DNA of 64,000 nt from Sambucus nigra (taxonomy: Eukaryota; Streptophyta; Magnoliopsida; Dipsacales; Adoxaceae), in NCBI GenBank assembly GCA_949130495.1, contig OX422221.1, positions 147,221,405-147,285,404 on the forward strand. The letters are read 5' to 3'. The stretch's first letter is position 1. Each line of letters starts with the position of its first letter. The translations under genes were made by a program, and so were the position numbers. The notes beneath the pieces were generated by a model. It saw only the letters and a program-made list of their open reading frames with translations, had not been told where the DNA came from and made no database searches. Shown in pieces: positions 48,692 to 60,131 of this stretch.

Positions 48692-49920
48692 TTACTGATA
48701 ATATTTGCGCAAGTGTTCAGCATTCCATGCATTCTTAAACTCTTCCCCCTCTAAAGTTTCTATTCTGTATGTCCCTGGTCAAACAAGTTCTTTAACTCGG
48801 TAGGGTCCATGCCAATTTGCTTCCAGTTTGTTGTGCTTTTGAATCACCTTCTTTAGCATATAGTCTCCTTCTTTCAAGTCACACTTCTTCACTCTCTTGT
48901 TGTAGAATAATGTTGTTCGCTGCTGGTAAGCAGCATTTCTAATGGCTTCTTCTTCTCTAACCTCCTCGAGCATATCCAAGTCTAACATTCTCATTAAATC
49001 GCTGACAGGGGAATTGAAATTCAGTATTCTGTGTGTTGGGAGACCCAATTCTGTGGGTATAACAGCTTCACTTCCAAATGCTAGCATATATGGAGATTCA
49101 CATGTTGCTACTCGAGGAGTAGTTCGGTAAGCCCATAGTATTGATTGTAGCTCGTTTATCCAATTTGCTTTCACATCATCCAGTCTTTTCTTCAAGCCAT
49201 TCAGCAGCGTTCTATTTATCACTTCAGTTTGCCCATTGCTTTGAGGATGGCCTGGTGCTGAGTGGATCTTCAAAATATTTGACTGATGACAATAAGCATC
49301 GAACTCCTCGTTGTCAAATTGTGTTCCATGGTCTGTGATGAAGGCATGAGGAAGACCATATCGACAAATGATGTTCTTCAAAATAAATTGGTACACCTTG
49401 TCCTACGTCATATCAATGAGAGGATCAACTTCAACCCATTTAGTAAAATAGTCCACAGCGACCACGAGATACTTAAATCTTCCCCTGGTCATCGGCAGTG
49501 GCCCAACCAAATCTATTCCCCATATGGAAAATGGCCAAGGGTAAGTAATGGGTGTCAATAATGCTTGGGGAGTTCTTCGAATGGAAGAGAAGCGCTGACA
49601 CTTGTCACATTTTTAGCATAGGCTATACAATCATCCCTCATCATTGGCCAGTAGTATCCTTGCGTTATCACCCTTTACAAAAGAGTCCGACCTACTACAT
49701 GGGCTCCACAAGACCCTTCATGGACCTCTTAAATTAAATCTTTTACCTCGGTGGGATGCACACATCTCTGCAAACCTGCTATAACTCCTCGTCTGTATAG
49801 AATACCGTTGGTCAGAACATAACGAGCAGCCTTAAACTTCAGTTTCTTGGCTACAAGTTTGTCAGTTGATAATTCCCCTTTCTCAATATATGCCCTTATG
49901 GGATCCATTATGATGACCGA
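48692..49920 (-). pseudogene. Integrase region of element B
   Basis: The reading frame ends after NAWNAEHLRKYYQ at TAA 48694-48692. It shows a zinc-binding region (EVHEGSC...ITQGYYWP, then C..C disrupted by a frameshift near 49605). The core Asp is in GIDLVGPLPM, the second in ITDHGTQF and the Glu in NGQTEV. The C-terminal domain has NWHGPYRVKELV. A TAG separates the core halves near 49405, and more stops lie at 49730 and 49680. It is longer intact than in element A (205 codons at 48779-49396). There is no chromodomain. Confidence 0.88.
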
Positions 49921-50545
49921 AATCGAGGGTATTAAAGTTTATCGTCATATCTTCATCTATACTCCAACCAGCCAAAACTTCAATTGGGATTGTTCTTCGT
50001 AGCTCAGTACGAGTAGCCGATGCTAATCGAGCTAAGGCGTCTACTCTAGCATTTTCCATTCGTGGTATTCTGACCAGCTGAGTAGCAGCAAATTCCGACA
50101 CCAGTTCCTTTGCCTTTGCATGATATCTGATAATTAATTCTCCTTTGGCTGCATATACTCCCATCATTTGATTTATGACCAATTGCGAGTCACTGAAAAT
50201 AATAACTTGTTCCGCCCCCATGGTTTTTGCCAAACTAAGACCTTTAATGATTGCTTCATATTCAACCTCATTATTTGAAGCTTTGAATTGGAAACGTAGG
50301 GCGTATTCCATGTCAACTTCGTCCGGACTGCTCAAAACTATCCCTGCACCACATCCTGTAATGTAGGATGAACCATCCATATACAGACTCAATATAGGTA
50401 ACTCATCTTTAAATTTCTGATCTGACAGAGTTCCTCGGTGGAAAATTTGTGGCTTCCTTTCACCATCTCCTGATATTTTTTGTTGTTCGTCGATCATATT
50501 TTCTTTCCCTTTTACGTCAATCATATTTTCTTGCCCTTTTACCAA
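49883..50545 (-). pseudogene. Second RNase H domain of element B
   Basis: This 220-codon frame is uninterrupted and holds all four acidic positions expected of RNase H, in LSLYMDGSS, NNEVEYEAIIKGL, IIFSDSQLV and ENARVDALARLAS. It follows the RT-linked RNase H, matching the dual-RNase-H arrangement of Tat elements. It is the best-preserved catalytic module in the window. It is cut off from integrase by a frameshift near 49920 and from RT by lesions upstream, so it is listed as part of a broken polyprotein. Confidence 0.87.
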
Positions 50546-50639
50546 CCTAAGCTGGTCTGGGCTTGAATTTGATGATCATGTAACATCCACAGGTTGATCA
50601 GTGAGCAACTTTTTCTCCTCGGGGTATCAGGATAGGTGA

Positions 50640-51966
50640 ACTCTGCTATAAAATCTTCTACCGCTTGCCCTTTTAGCGATGATTTGGTTCATAAACTATA
50701 TCATATTCACCGAGTTCTATTGCCCAGCACATCAATCTTCCTGACTTTTCTGGTTTATGAAGGGCTCGCCTCAATGGCATATCAGTATATACTACTATGG
50801 TATGAGCCTGGAAGTATGGCTTCATTCTTCTACTGGTCTCGATCAATGCTAGTGCCAATTTTTCCAGCTTTGGATATCTGATCTATGCTCCTCGGAAGGC
50901 CTTACTTATGTAGTAGATTGGTTTTTGTATTCCATTCTCCATTCTTATCAATGCCGAACTAACTGCATTCTCAAACACTGCCAGATATAAGTATAATTTT
51001 TCTCCCATCACTGGCCTGGATAATAGTGGAGGTGTTCCCAAGTATTTCTTCAAGTCTTGGAAAGCCTTCTCACATTCATCATTCCACTCAAAAGTTTTTC
51101 TGAGGGTATTGAAGATTGAGAGACATCGATCAGTTGCTCGTGATACAAATCTGTTGAGTGCTGCTACTCGTCCTGTAAGACTTTGTACCTCTTTCTTCGT
51201 CGTTAGGGATCGCATCCCTAACAGAACTTTGATCTTTTCAGGGTTAGCTTCAATGTCTCGCTGATTGACAATGTATCCGAGAAACATGCCTTCTCGTACT
51301 CCAAATATGCACTTCGTTGGGTTCAACTTCATTTGGTATTTATCTAGTTGATCAAAGGTTTGGCTTAAGTCAACTAGATGATCAGCAGCTTTCTTGCTCT
51401 TTGTCAACATATCGTCAACATAGACTTCCATATTGCAACTGATTTGTTCTGTAAACACTTTGTTCATCAGTCGTTGATATGTTGCACCTGCATTTTTCAA
51501 ACCAAAAGGCATAACATTATAACAATAAGTTCCCCTAGGGGTAATGAAAGAAGTACTCTCCCTCTCTTCAGGTTTCATTTTAATCTGATTGTAACCAGAA
51601 TAAGCATGCATGAAGCTCAGCAACTCGTGTCCCGAGGTAGCATCCACTAGTTGATCAATTCAGGGCCGCGGAAAATGATTCTTTGGGCATGCTTTGTTGA
51701 GGTCGGTGAAGTCTACACACATCCTCCATTTGTTGTTCTTCTTTTTCACCATCACCACATTTGCTAACCAGTCTGGATATTTAACATCTTCAATAAAAAC
51801 AAGTTTTTTGGAGCTTCTCGACTTCCTCCTGTATAGCTTGACTCTTCTCGCGACTAAATACTCTTCTTCTTTGTTTCACAGGCTTGATCTCCTTATTCAC
51901 ATTGAGTTCGTGACATAAGAAATTTGGGTCTATCCTAGGCATATCCTCATGACTCCACGCAAAAGT
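50640..51966 (-). pseudogene. Reverse transcriptase and first RNase H of element B
   Basis: A 254-codon frame (50883-51647) contains YSGYNQIKM, GTYCYNVMPFGLKN, the catalytic YVDD (51422-51411), LNPTKCIFGV and FLGYIVNQ. It continues into RNase H with KPIYYISKAF. A stop near 50882 and a frameshift near 50670 break the RNase H. The N-terminal RT segment (VKQRRRVFSRE, then a degraded fingers region) lies in broken frames at 51660-51960. Confidence 0.9.
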
Positions 51967-52602
51967 TTACTTTTGGCTTCTTAGGAAAGTTATCAATTTC
52001 TGTTTTAGTGAGGCTTCCAACGATGAACCTACTTGAGTAGTTCGCTCAGGGTGCTCGTCGTCCAGAATGATATTTTCAGTAGCTTCCACCACTTGACCCT
52101 TCACGAGTTGCGACTCATCTCTAGGATCCAATGTTTCAATTTCTGCACCTTCATCCACTTAATAGGTAGTAGTCTTTTTCCTTGATTCCTTCAGTTCTTC
52201 TTGCTCGACGGATGAATAATAGCATTCCCGAGCTACTTTCTGATCACCTTTCACTACTCCTACTCCAAAATTTATTAGAAATTTTAGGCATTGATGTACC
52301 GTGGATGGTACATCTTCGAACTTCTTCAATCTTACTCTTCCCATGATGATATTGTATGATGATTGAACATTCTTATCCATCATGAAGAAGCGTATTCTTT
52401 CTGTTCGACAAGCAAGTCACGTACCAATAAATATATCCAATTTGATCGTCCCAAGTGGAAATACTTTCTCGCCAGCAAAACCGAGGAGGGGTCTATGATA
52501 AGGTTCCAGTTGAGATAACTTTAGATTTAAACTATCAAAGAACGAGTAGAATATGATGTCTACTGAGCTGCCATTGTCTACCAGTACTCTTGAAATTATT
52601 AC
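51967..52602 (-). pseudogene. Protease and linker of element B
   Basis: Immediately after gag comes RVLVDNGSSVDIIF, the protease active site with DNGS in place of DTGS. Then follow YHRPLLGFAGEKVFPLG and YNIIMGRVRLKKFEDVP. Stops near 52605, 52425 and 52160 split it. The linker DMPRIDPNFL leads to RT. Asn at the second active-site position is unusual and may reduce activity. Confidence 0.78.
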
Positions 52603-54564
52603 CTACTTCATCCTCAGTTTGATTACCATTGGGTCATCATGAGGATATAGAACACCTGCGAGGTCATTCTTTGAGAAACCAATGACCAATTTATCTTTGT
52701 TCACCTTTCTCGGGCGATCCTCCTCAGCTAGATTTATTCGTTGAATGTATGAGCAAACCTGAGCCTCACAGAAGTAAGCTTTTCTCTCGGCAGTAAGGTC
52801 TCCTCCTCCTGCATCTCCACCTGTAATAACATTATAGTCAAATGACCCAAAGCATATTGAAAATACCTCACGTTCTGGCTGCCTTGGTCTCTTAGGAATA
52901 TCGAGGTCATCTTCTGGATCAAGTTCATGGTCTCTCTTCCTGTTCTCCTCTGCTCGACGAGGAGATCTAAAACTCTCTCTTGCTCGGTCATTATTTCTTC
53001 TAGCATTCCTCCGATCAACATACTTTGCCAGTTTTCCTCGTCTGATGAGTGTTTCAATTTCATTTTGAAGAGCTATGCAATTTTTAGTCATATGGCCATG
53101 ATCTTTGTGAAACTCGCAATATTTTGCCTTATTTCTCCTTTCGAGGTATGCCTTCATTTTGTCTGGCCAATTTAATTCCTCGTTGTTCTTGATTTCTTCT
53201 AGAACGTGGTTGATGTCTTTCTTCAAAGGAGTGTAATTATCAAATTTCTTCAATACTTCCCACGATGTCCTTGTTCTTGAATGTTTGTCACTACCATTGT
53301 TCTTATGCTCTTTCTTCTTAGCTTTATCACCTTCCACCTTAGTTTCTTTGGCATCCATATTCTTCTTCGCAGCCATAGCCTCCTCGGCATTCATGATCTT
53401 GGCCGCTTTTCCCATCAGATCTGACATGGTTCTAGGTGGATCTTTGTCCAAAGTATAGTACAACTTGTTTGGCAGTAGTCCACTCATCAAGGCGATAATC
53501 GATGTCTTTTCCTCATAATCAATGACTTCGATCTTCTCGTTATTAAAATGAGTTATATAATCTCTGGTACTTTCACCAGCTTTTTGTCTAACACTTAACA
53601 AATGCGCTACTCGTTTAACCGTCTTTACCCCAAAATAGAAATTCCCAATGAATAACTCGGCCAGTTGAAAGAAAGTTAAGATCTTACCTAGAGGAAGATT
53701 ATTATACCATATTTGAGCAGATCCGGTAAGAGTTCCTGAGAATGATCTGCATCTCATCTCATGCGGAACAGCGTAGATATCGGCTGCAGCTTGGTATTGT
53801 TCTATATGAAGGACATGGTCTGTCTTTCCATCATATTTAGGGGTCACAACAGGTGCTTTAAACTTTGATGGTGTTGGAAAATCTACAATGGCCTGGACAA
53901 AAGGTGTTCCTCGAACAAAAGTTCGTTGTTGAGGGTTCTTGGCTTTAGCCATTTCCCCTAATCTATCCTCCATCCTCTGAATAGAGCATTTCCATGCATT
54001 ATTTCCTTCCTTGGGCCTGTTGGTTCGAGCAACTGATTGAGTTGATGTGGCTTCCTTGGATCTATCTTGATGAGCAGCTGGTCGCGACTAGGCAGATCCT
54101 CCCCTAAAGTCTGATGGTCGTCGAAAACTCCTCGATGCGGTTTTAGGAGGACTTTTGATCCTCCTAGGACCTAATCGATCAAAAGTAGATACTCTGCTTA
54201 ATCTTTCTAGCGCACTAGTCCTTTCTGGAGAGAGAGTGATACGTTGTTCAGTATCTGTGGCTCGTACTGACGAAGTTCGTCCAGGTTGATAAGAAAAATC
54301 TTCAGACTCCTCAGTACGATAGGAATCGGTATGCCTAGTACGTGAATAAGGTAAAAGGGTATTTCTTTGAATACTTCGCAGTCCTGAATGGGTTAGTGCA
54401 CCGCTATGGAGGGTTTGTATGAGTTTTCGCATATTTTCTTGCGTGACTATCTGTCCCTGGGCCAGATTTGTCATTATTCCATCCAGATCTGGAATATTTG
54501 GCGGAGCAGATGGATTTGGAGGGCTTCCAGCATTTCGATTACTGGGTTCTGGAATATCATCCAT
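52603..54564 (-). pseudogene. Gag of element B
   Basis: It begins MDDIPEPSNRNAG at 54564. A 158-codon Ser/Arg/Pro-rich N-terminal part stops at 54088 (TAG), and the frame resumes as a 456-codon stretch (52603-53973). That stretch holds the capsid core (MRCRSFSGTLTGSAQIWY and FFQLAELFIGNFYFG), a Lys-rich linker and CEFHKDHGHMTKNC, a CX2HX4HX4C zinc-knuckle variant also present in element A. The product would be about 650 residues, in the range of plant Gag. Only one or two lesions are visible, fewer than in element A. Confidence 0.88.
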
Positions 54565-54610
54565 TTGTGATGAATTTTTCTTGATGAAAAACGATATTAC
54601 CAGTCGCTGA

Positions 54611-54625
54611 CCACAGACGGCGCCA
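54611..54625 (-). other. Primer-binding site of element B
   Basis: The minus strand reads TGGCGCCGTCTGTGG three bases inside the 5' LTR. This type is common in plant Gypsy elements. The priming tRNA was not assigned. Confidence 0.82.
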
Positions 54626-54628
54626 ATC

Positions 54629-55241
54629 TGTTGATGTAAAAAATTAGATTATATCTAATTATTTAATCATAGATAAAATAAATGAGACAAAGAAGTTTTA
54701 AAGTGGTTCAGCCTTATAAGAATGGCCTACGTCCACTATTTCTGTTATTGATGATTGTTTGGGAATTCTCGATTACAAGTTTAATCAAGAAATTCCAGTC
54801 CCCCTACAATAAGGGTAATATAATGTATTTATAGCCCTACGGCTGTAATATGAAAGGGTAATACATTCAATGTTGTACATGTGAAAGGGTAATACATTCA
54901 AGGCCCCTTAAGTGTATACATCTGAATGATAAGCATTTAATGAACAGTCAAACTGTTGGTTATCCTACTATTAATGCTTTGTTCGAGGTTCAGCTCGGAT
55001 CACTTAAGCTGCTCGGACCGCCTAAGGTCCTCGGTAATCAAAAGTTCCTCGGTACTCAAAAGTTCCTTGGAGAGTTCTTGTAGGTCGGAGCGTCTGAGTT
55101 ACTCGGGGATGCAGTGTTCCTCGTTGTAGTATGGTTCCTCGGAGCGTCTGAGTTCCTCGGAAGTGTTTGTTTTTGCCACGTAGATTGCCACGTGTCTTCA
55201 CTTGATTGAGCCATGTCAGCAGACTAAATTTGGTATCAACA
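54629..55241 (-). repeat. 5' LTR of element B
   Basis: This 613-bp copy matches 42932-43526 with about 30 substitutions and an extra 18 bp near 55000 (GGATCACTTAAGCTGCTC region). Confidence 0.96.
54824..55196 (-). promoter_or_regulatory. LTR promoter of element B: ABRE/G-box and TATA
   Basis: Within U3, GCCACGTGTC (55187-55196) has the form of an abscisic-acid response element or G-box. A minus-strand CTATAAATAC (about 54834-54824) is the probable TATA box. Both are conserved in the 3' LTR. Stress-responsive transcription is plausible but not shown. Confidence 0.5.
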
Positions 55242-55246
55242 ATCAT
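55242..55246. repeat. Right target-site duplication of element B
   Basis: ATCAT matches 42927-42931 exactly. Confidence 0.93.
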
Positions 55247-56154
55247 TATTATTAAATTACATAGTTCTCATATAATATTTAAATTCTCAATTTAAATACA
55301 ATTATAACATAAATAAAAATTTTAATACTTCACACAACAACTATACACATAGGTAAATTTAAATAATAGTTCAAATAAAATTTTAATTAATTAATTAAAA
55401 ATATCGGATATAAATTCTTTCACTAATAATCTAAATCCATCATTACAATTGACTATATCTTTATCCCCTAAAAGCATAAATAAAAATATAATCCCGATAT
55501 AACTACATGGGGAAAATTGTAACCTAATAATCCAAGGTCATTTAAGCCTAACAACTATTGGCCCACTATGCTATTGAAAATTACCATGCACGACTAATGT
55601 ATATTCCATATACCATAACCTCATATGCTAAACAAAATAGTTAACCATGGGTTATTGGATCAAGATCTCAACACCTAGTAGGAACACATACATCGGACGG
55701 AAAATCCAAATAAGGACCCCCCCCCCCCCCCATAAATACTTGTAACCTACCTATTTGAGCACTAGTTTCAATAGCTTACAAAATCTCTAATCATGCCCAT
55801 CCTAACCTCATTATCTTCGAAAAATTATCCTTGTCGTCAATGGCAGATCTAGGATTTTAGTTGGTGGGAAAAAAATTAAGATAAGTGTTAATAAATCTGG
55901 GGTGGAAACCTGAGTTGATTTTTGTAGGATAATTTGTTGTTTTTTCATATATATATACACACTATTGACTTAATTACTTAACTAGTTTGCCCAAAATACG
56001 AGTCAATAGAAGCACATATTTGAGGGTTTTATTTTGGTACATTCTAATATACCATCACAGTACACAGAAACTAACCTCCCAAAATAACACCCTCCTTAAA
56101 AAAAAATAAAGTTTTACAACACAAATCGACAAACAAAGCGTAAGTTCATTACCC
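55247..56154. other. AT-rich spacer, right flank of element B
   Basis: No gene is recognised. It includes a C homopolymer (55717-55731). Just before it, GGAAAATCCAAATAAGG faintly recalls the LARD block GCGAAATCCAAACAAGG. Confidence 0.5.
55717..55731. repeat. Poly-C run of 15
   Basis: Fifteen consecutive C residues are seen. The length may be inexact because such runs are hard to sequence. Confidence 0.9.
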
Positions 56155-56455
56155 AATTAGCTTCATGTCCAAAATAACAACACCCAATCAATATTAACAA
56201 TAACCAATTATTTTCAAAATTAAATAACAATACCCAAATAATATTATAATGCCAAATTAGTTTCAAATTCTAAACAACATCACTGAATCAATATTAACAA
56301 TACCAAATCATTATTAATAATAATTAATTAATTTCAAGTGCTATTTAACAACACCCAATAAGTATTAAAAAATGACAATACTAAGTAATTTCAAGCCCCA
56401 AAATAATAATATCTAATTAATATTTATAATGTACATTTAATTTTAAGTCGTAAAA
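56155..56455. repeat. Degenerate AT-rich tandem repeats
   Basis: About five diverged units of 50-70 bp carry AACAACACCCAATCAATATT-like starts and AATTTCAAG-like ends. Confidence 0.6.
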
Positions 56456-57032
56456 TATTTTTTTAAACAATCTTAAAACATTTTCAAATATAATAAAAGC
56501 AATTAGACCTAATTTTATGTAAACAAAGATAACTATTAAAAATAAAGTAAAACATACATACATGCAGTAGTTTACATAAAACCACATAAGAGAGGTAAGG
56601 AGGATTTTCTTTCAATAGGCTTCTTGTAGTCCATCTCTCAAGATATTAGGTGAAAATCCATTTGTTTGTATTTCTTTTAGATAGTGTAGATTTAGGGAGG
56701 TATATATATAAAATAAAGTAGGATGGTGTTTTCACTATTCAAAAATTTGGAAGACAAGTTTGTCCTTTACATATTTGAGTTCCCCCTCTTTTTTACCCTT
56801 CATTTCCTTTCCTCCTTTTACCCAAAATTCAAATACAAGGATAAAATTGGAAATTAACACTAAGAAAGTTTTACACACTACCGAGACTACTTTCACCGTC
56901 TCTATCGAGCGCGGGTTTAAGAAATCCACCTCTCTCTCTCCATTTCGTTCTTCACCGAGTACACACTCCTCTCTGTCTCTCCATTTTGTTCTTCATCGCT
57001 CTCCATCCTCTCTCCATTTCGTTCTTCAGCAG

Positions 57033-57998
57033 GTAACGGTTTTAGGTTTTTCAATGGGTGTTTGTGAAGAGGTTTTTTCATTGGGGTTTATCAATAGGTT
57101 TACATTTGTGTTTTTTTATGCTCTCTTGTCAATGTTATCAATGTTACAGCAACGGGTTATGGGTATCAATGTTACAGAAAACATTGATAATGATTTTATC
57201 AATATTACAGCAAACACTCTCATCAATGGGTTACGGGTATTGATTTTATATCAATAGTTTTATGGGTAATGATTTATTGGCCGAAATGTTTTAAAAGTGC
57301 ACAAAAAAAAAAATACTCTGTTACAATGGGTTTATCAATGTTACAGCAAACACTCTTCAGAATGTCTAAATGGGTTTACACTCTTTAGTATATACTGTGT
57401 TTGCAAAAACTCTGTTTCAATGGTTGCATTTTTCGAATTTTATTTGATAACTCTAATGTTCCTCTACTGTTTTATGGGTTTATTACTCTTTGGAGTATTA
57501 CTCTAATGTTCCTCTAATGTTTTATGGGTTTATTACTCTTTGGAATGTTAGTATTCATTTGTTGCATTCGGTACAACAAACACTATGTTTGCAAGGTCTA
57601 TAAACATTTGTGTTGCATTCGGTTTTGATTTCTTATCTGTTTATGAGAGTTTAAATGGTTGCATTACTGGGAGTTTGAATGGGATTTCTTATTTGATTGA
57701 ATATCTTATGTAAAAAATGTATATTGCCGATTCGTATAATGTTTCTAATGTTTTATGGGTTTATTACTCTTTGGAATGTTAGTATTCATTTGTGTTGCAT
57801 TCAATACAACAATCACTATGTTTGCAAGCTCTATAAACATTTATTGGGAAGAATGTATGACGATTCATTATTACTTTTTATTGGGAAGAATGTATGACGA
57901 TTCATTAGTACTTTTTATTAAGAAAGTTTTCATTTGGTATAGTTTATGTTGTGTTTTAGTCACATTTAATAATTACTTCTCATTTATTCATTTTGTAG
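57033..57998 (+). other. Probable leader intron of the Helitron gene with internal repeats
   Basis: GGTAACG follows the TC-rich leader. TTTTGTAG ends at 57998, 18 bases before an ATG at 58016. The AT-rich interval holds three copies of a block with ATGGGTTTATTACTCTTTGG (about 57472, 57524, 57755). It also holds a 37-bp tandem duplication starting TTATTGGGAAGAATG (57841 and 57878). Intron status is inferred from splice motifs and lack of coding. Confidence 0.45.
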
Positions 57999-58015
57999 TT
58001 GACTTCTTTGTTGAC

Positions 58016-60040
58016 ATGGAGAACGTTACCGTGTTTGGCAACGTATGTTACTTTTAATTATACTCTGTTTCACTTAAATGAGATCAATTCCTACTTCCTA
58101 ATAATTTTCTTATACATTTTCATTCTTTACTTATAGGTGAATGAAGATGCAGCGATTGCTGTAACAACCGAACTCCTCTCATCAATATTTATTCTCCTCA
58201 CTTATATGTTTATATATTGATTCCATCCATTGCCTTTTTAATTATAGATTCAAAGGTTGCGTCAAAATAATATCAGTGTTGATGTCCTCGATGAATCTGA
58301 TCTAAATAGTGTTCGTTCCCTTATCACTTTACTTATAAGAAGTTTCTCCATTCGTAATCAATATCCTCTTTTCTTATCTCCGCTACAGCCTGTTAACATT
58401 TGCACACCTTCAATACGACATGGGAAGGAAAAAGGGAACTTGGCACCCACTAAGGTTGAATTTTTTTCTATTCTCATCTATTCGAATATATATAACATAT
58501 TTCTTTATCTAATTATATACACTTAACCTTTTCATATAGGATATACGAAAAGGAAAAGGGAAAAAAAGTGCCACTTTAAGTGTGGTATGTTTAACTAATT
58601 ATAGGTTTACTATTATTATATCTACTATTTTCTCATTTTGTACTTAGTGTTCTTCATTTCTCTATAATCTACTATTTTCTCATTTTGTACTTAGTGTTCT
58701 TCATTTCTCTATAATCTACCTAATTTGTTTTTCAACATTTCTTTCTTTGTTCATAGAATCAAAGGCCGCATGGAAATAACATTGGTATCATTATACGTGA
58801 TGATGTTCCACCAAATGTTATGCATATTGGGGTAAATACTAGCTACTAAATGCTTTTATCATTTGAACTTCATATTTACAACTTCTTCACTCCCCATTTA
58901 TAGTATCAATCTTACAATTAACAGACTCAAACTATACTCAATAATGCAAATGAGAAAGACAAGGGAAAGGAGAAAGAAGTTCCCACACGTAAAAGGGTAA
59001 AACACATCTCAGAAACTTTTATGATAATATTCTTTATGGCATTATGTAATATTATTTTTATATGCTTATATTTCTTTTGTAGGCGGCATATATGGGGAAT
59101 TATAATGTTTGTCCAGAATCGGTTTGTTTTTATCATTAACCTTTTACATTATTGGTGGTGTTATTTTACCCTACAGTAATGGTGGTGTTATTAAATAATT
59201 AAGTGATTAATGTGTACCATTAGGCTTTATACAATCTCTAAAGTTTACACCAATACTTGAAACTTAATTTCACTATATTATTAAGACTATGAGCGCACCC
59301 CTTTCCATTATCACGCAATGCAGATAATTTTTTTGTTTTCTTTAGGCAATTGATCAAACGTTTGTCTCCAAAAGTTCCCTTGCACAACGATTACGACGAG
59401 AACGAGAACGAGAAAGAGAAAGATGCAGTCCTCCACAAGCTACATCTGTCACTTCTGCCCCCCTTGCGCCACAGTCGCCTGTAAGTGTTGAAATTAGAGA
59501 ACCACAACATAACTTCATCTCAAAACACGCACTTGCCCAATGACAAAGACGTGATCGAGAAAGCGCATTTCAGTTACATCAACCTATTTCCGGTCATACT
59601 CCCCATGTTAACAATTCTATGGGACCACCCGCTTTTGCTTGCACTGAAGGTTCTCCTAAGCGATCAAGGGTTTCACATTTACCGTCAGATAATGATGTGG
59701 CTCAAGTCCCATCGTCAATAACTAACCAATTTATAGAAGTTATTACCCCAAATCCTTTACACATTTCTATTCGAAGAATTAGTCCTTTGAAGAATAGTTT
59801 ACCAATCCCAGTCGTGGAGACAAATATACCCCCATCTATGTCACCTCGAAACCTTTGCCAAGATTTCGACCTAATTAATTCTGAAGAACAGTGTGTCGGG
59901 GTCCTCCAAGAACACCCTCTGACATCAAATTCTCTTCAAAATGTATTGGTCCCCAATACGTTAGAAATTATACCCCACCTTGAAACAGAGAATAATCAAG
60001 ATGTTCAAAATTGCCATTCATCTAAGGCACATAGTTATAG
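58016..60040 (+). pseudogene. N-terminal exons of the Helitron gene
   Basis: ATG 58016 gives MENVTVFGN before a GTATGT donor. Plausible short exons follow at about 58137-58160, 58250-58310, 58756-58830, 58924-58997 and 59083-59119. Each is flanked by AG and GT and by T-rich DNA. Two of them start similarly (QRLRQNN and QRPHGNN), hinting at exon duplication. The last exon, 59346-60040, is in frame with the Rep exon. It encodes a basic stretch rich in RRERERERER, then an in-frame TGA at about 59541, then a Ser/Pro-rich region with no known domain. Exact short-exon limits are guesses. Confidence 0.5.
58621..58717. repeat. 47-bp tandem duplication in a Helitron intron
   Basis: Two almost perfect copies begin TCTACTATTTTCTCATTTTG at 58621 and 58668. 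Confidence 0.9.
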
Positions 60041-60131
60041 GTATAATTTCCTTTTATCTATTATCTAATATTGTTTTACGTTGTGGACTATCCTTCATTT
60101 TATTTTTCACACCTTCTTATTTCATATATAG

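Larger units (their letters stand above)
42932..55241 (-). mobile_element. Element B: Tat-lineage Ty3/Gypsy LTR retrotransposon
   Basis: This 12.3-kb element has LTRs of 595 and 613 bp, a perfect ATCAT duplication, a TGGCGCCGTCTGTGG primer site and a GGGGG-containing purine tract. It reads on the minus strand. gag, protease, RT-RNase H, a second RNase H and integrase lie between 54564 and 48692. A hairpin-rich tandem array and two antisense coding regions follow. Layout and protein motifs match element A, but LTRs, repeats and antisense proteins differ strongly, so it is another family of the same lineage. LTRs differ by roughly 5% plus an 18-bp indel. Confidence 0.95.

Noticed and set aside
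54611..54625. Naming the priming tRNA for elements A and B
   Set aside because: The TGGCGCCGTCTGTGG site is clear, but I cannot match it to one tRNA with confidence without a tRNA set.
55660..55735. Similarity of the spacer to the LARD repeat block
   Set aside because: Only about 15 bases resemble the block and a poly-C run confounds the match. This is not enough to call another copy.
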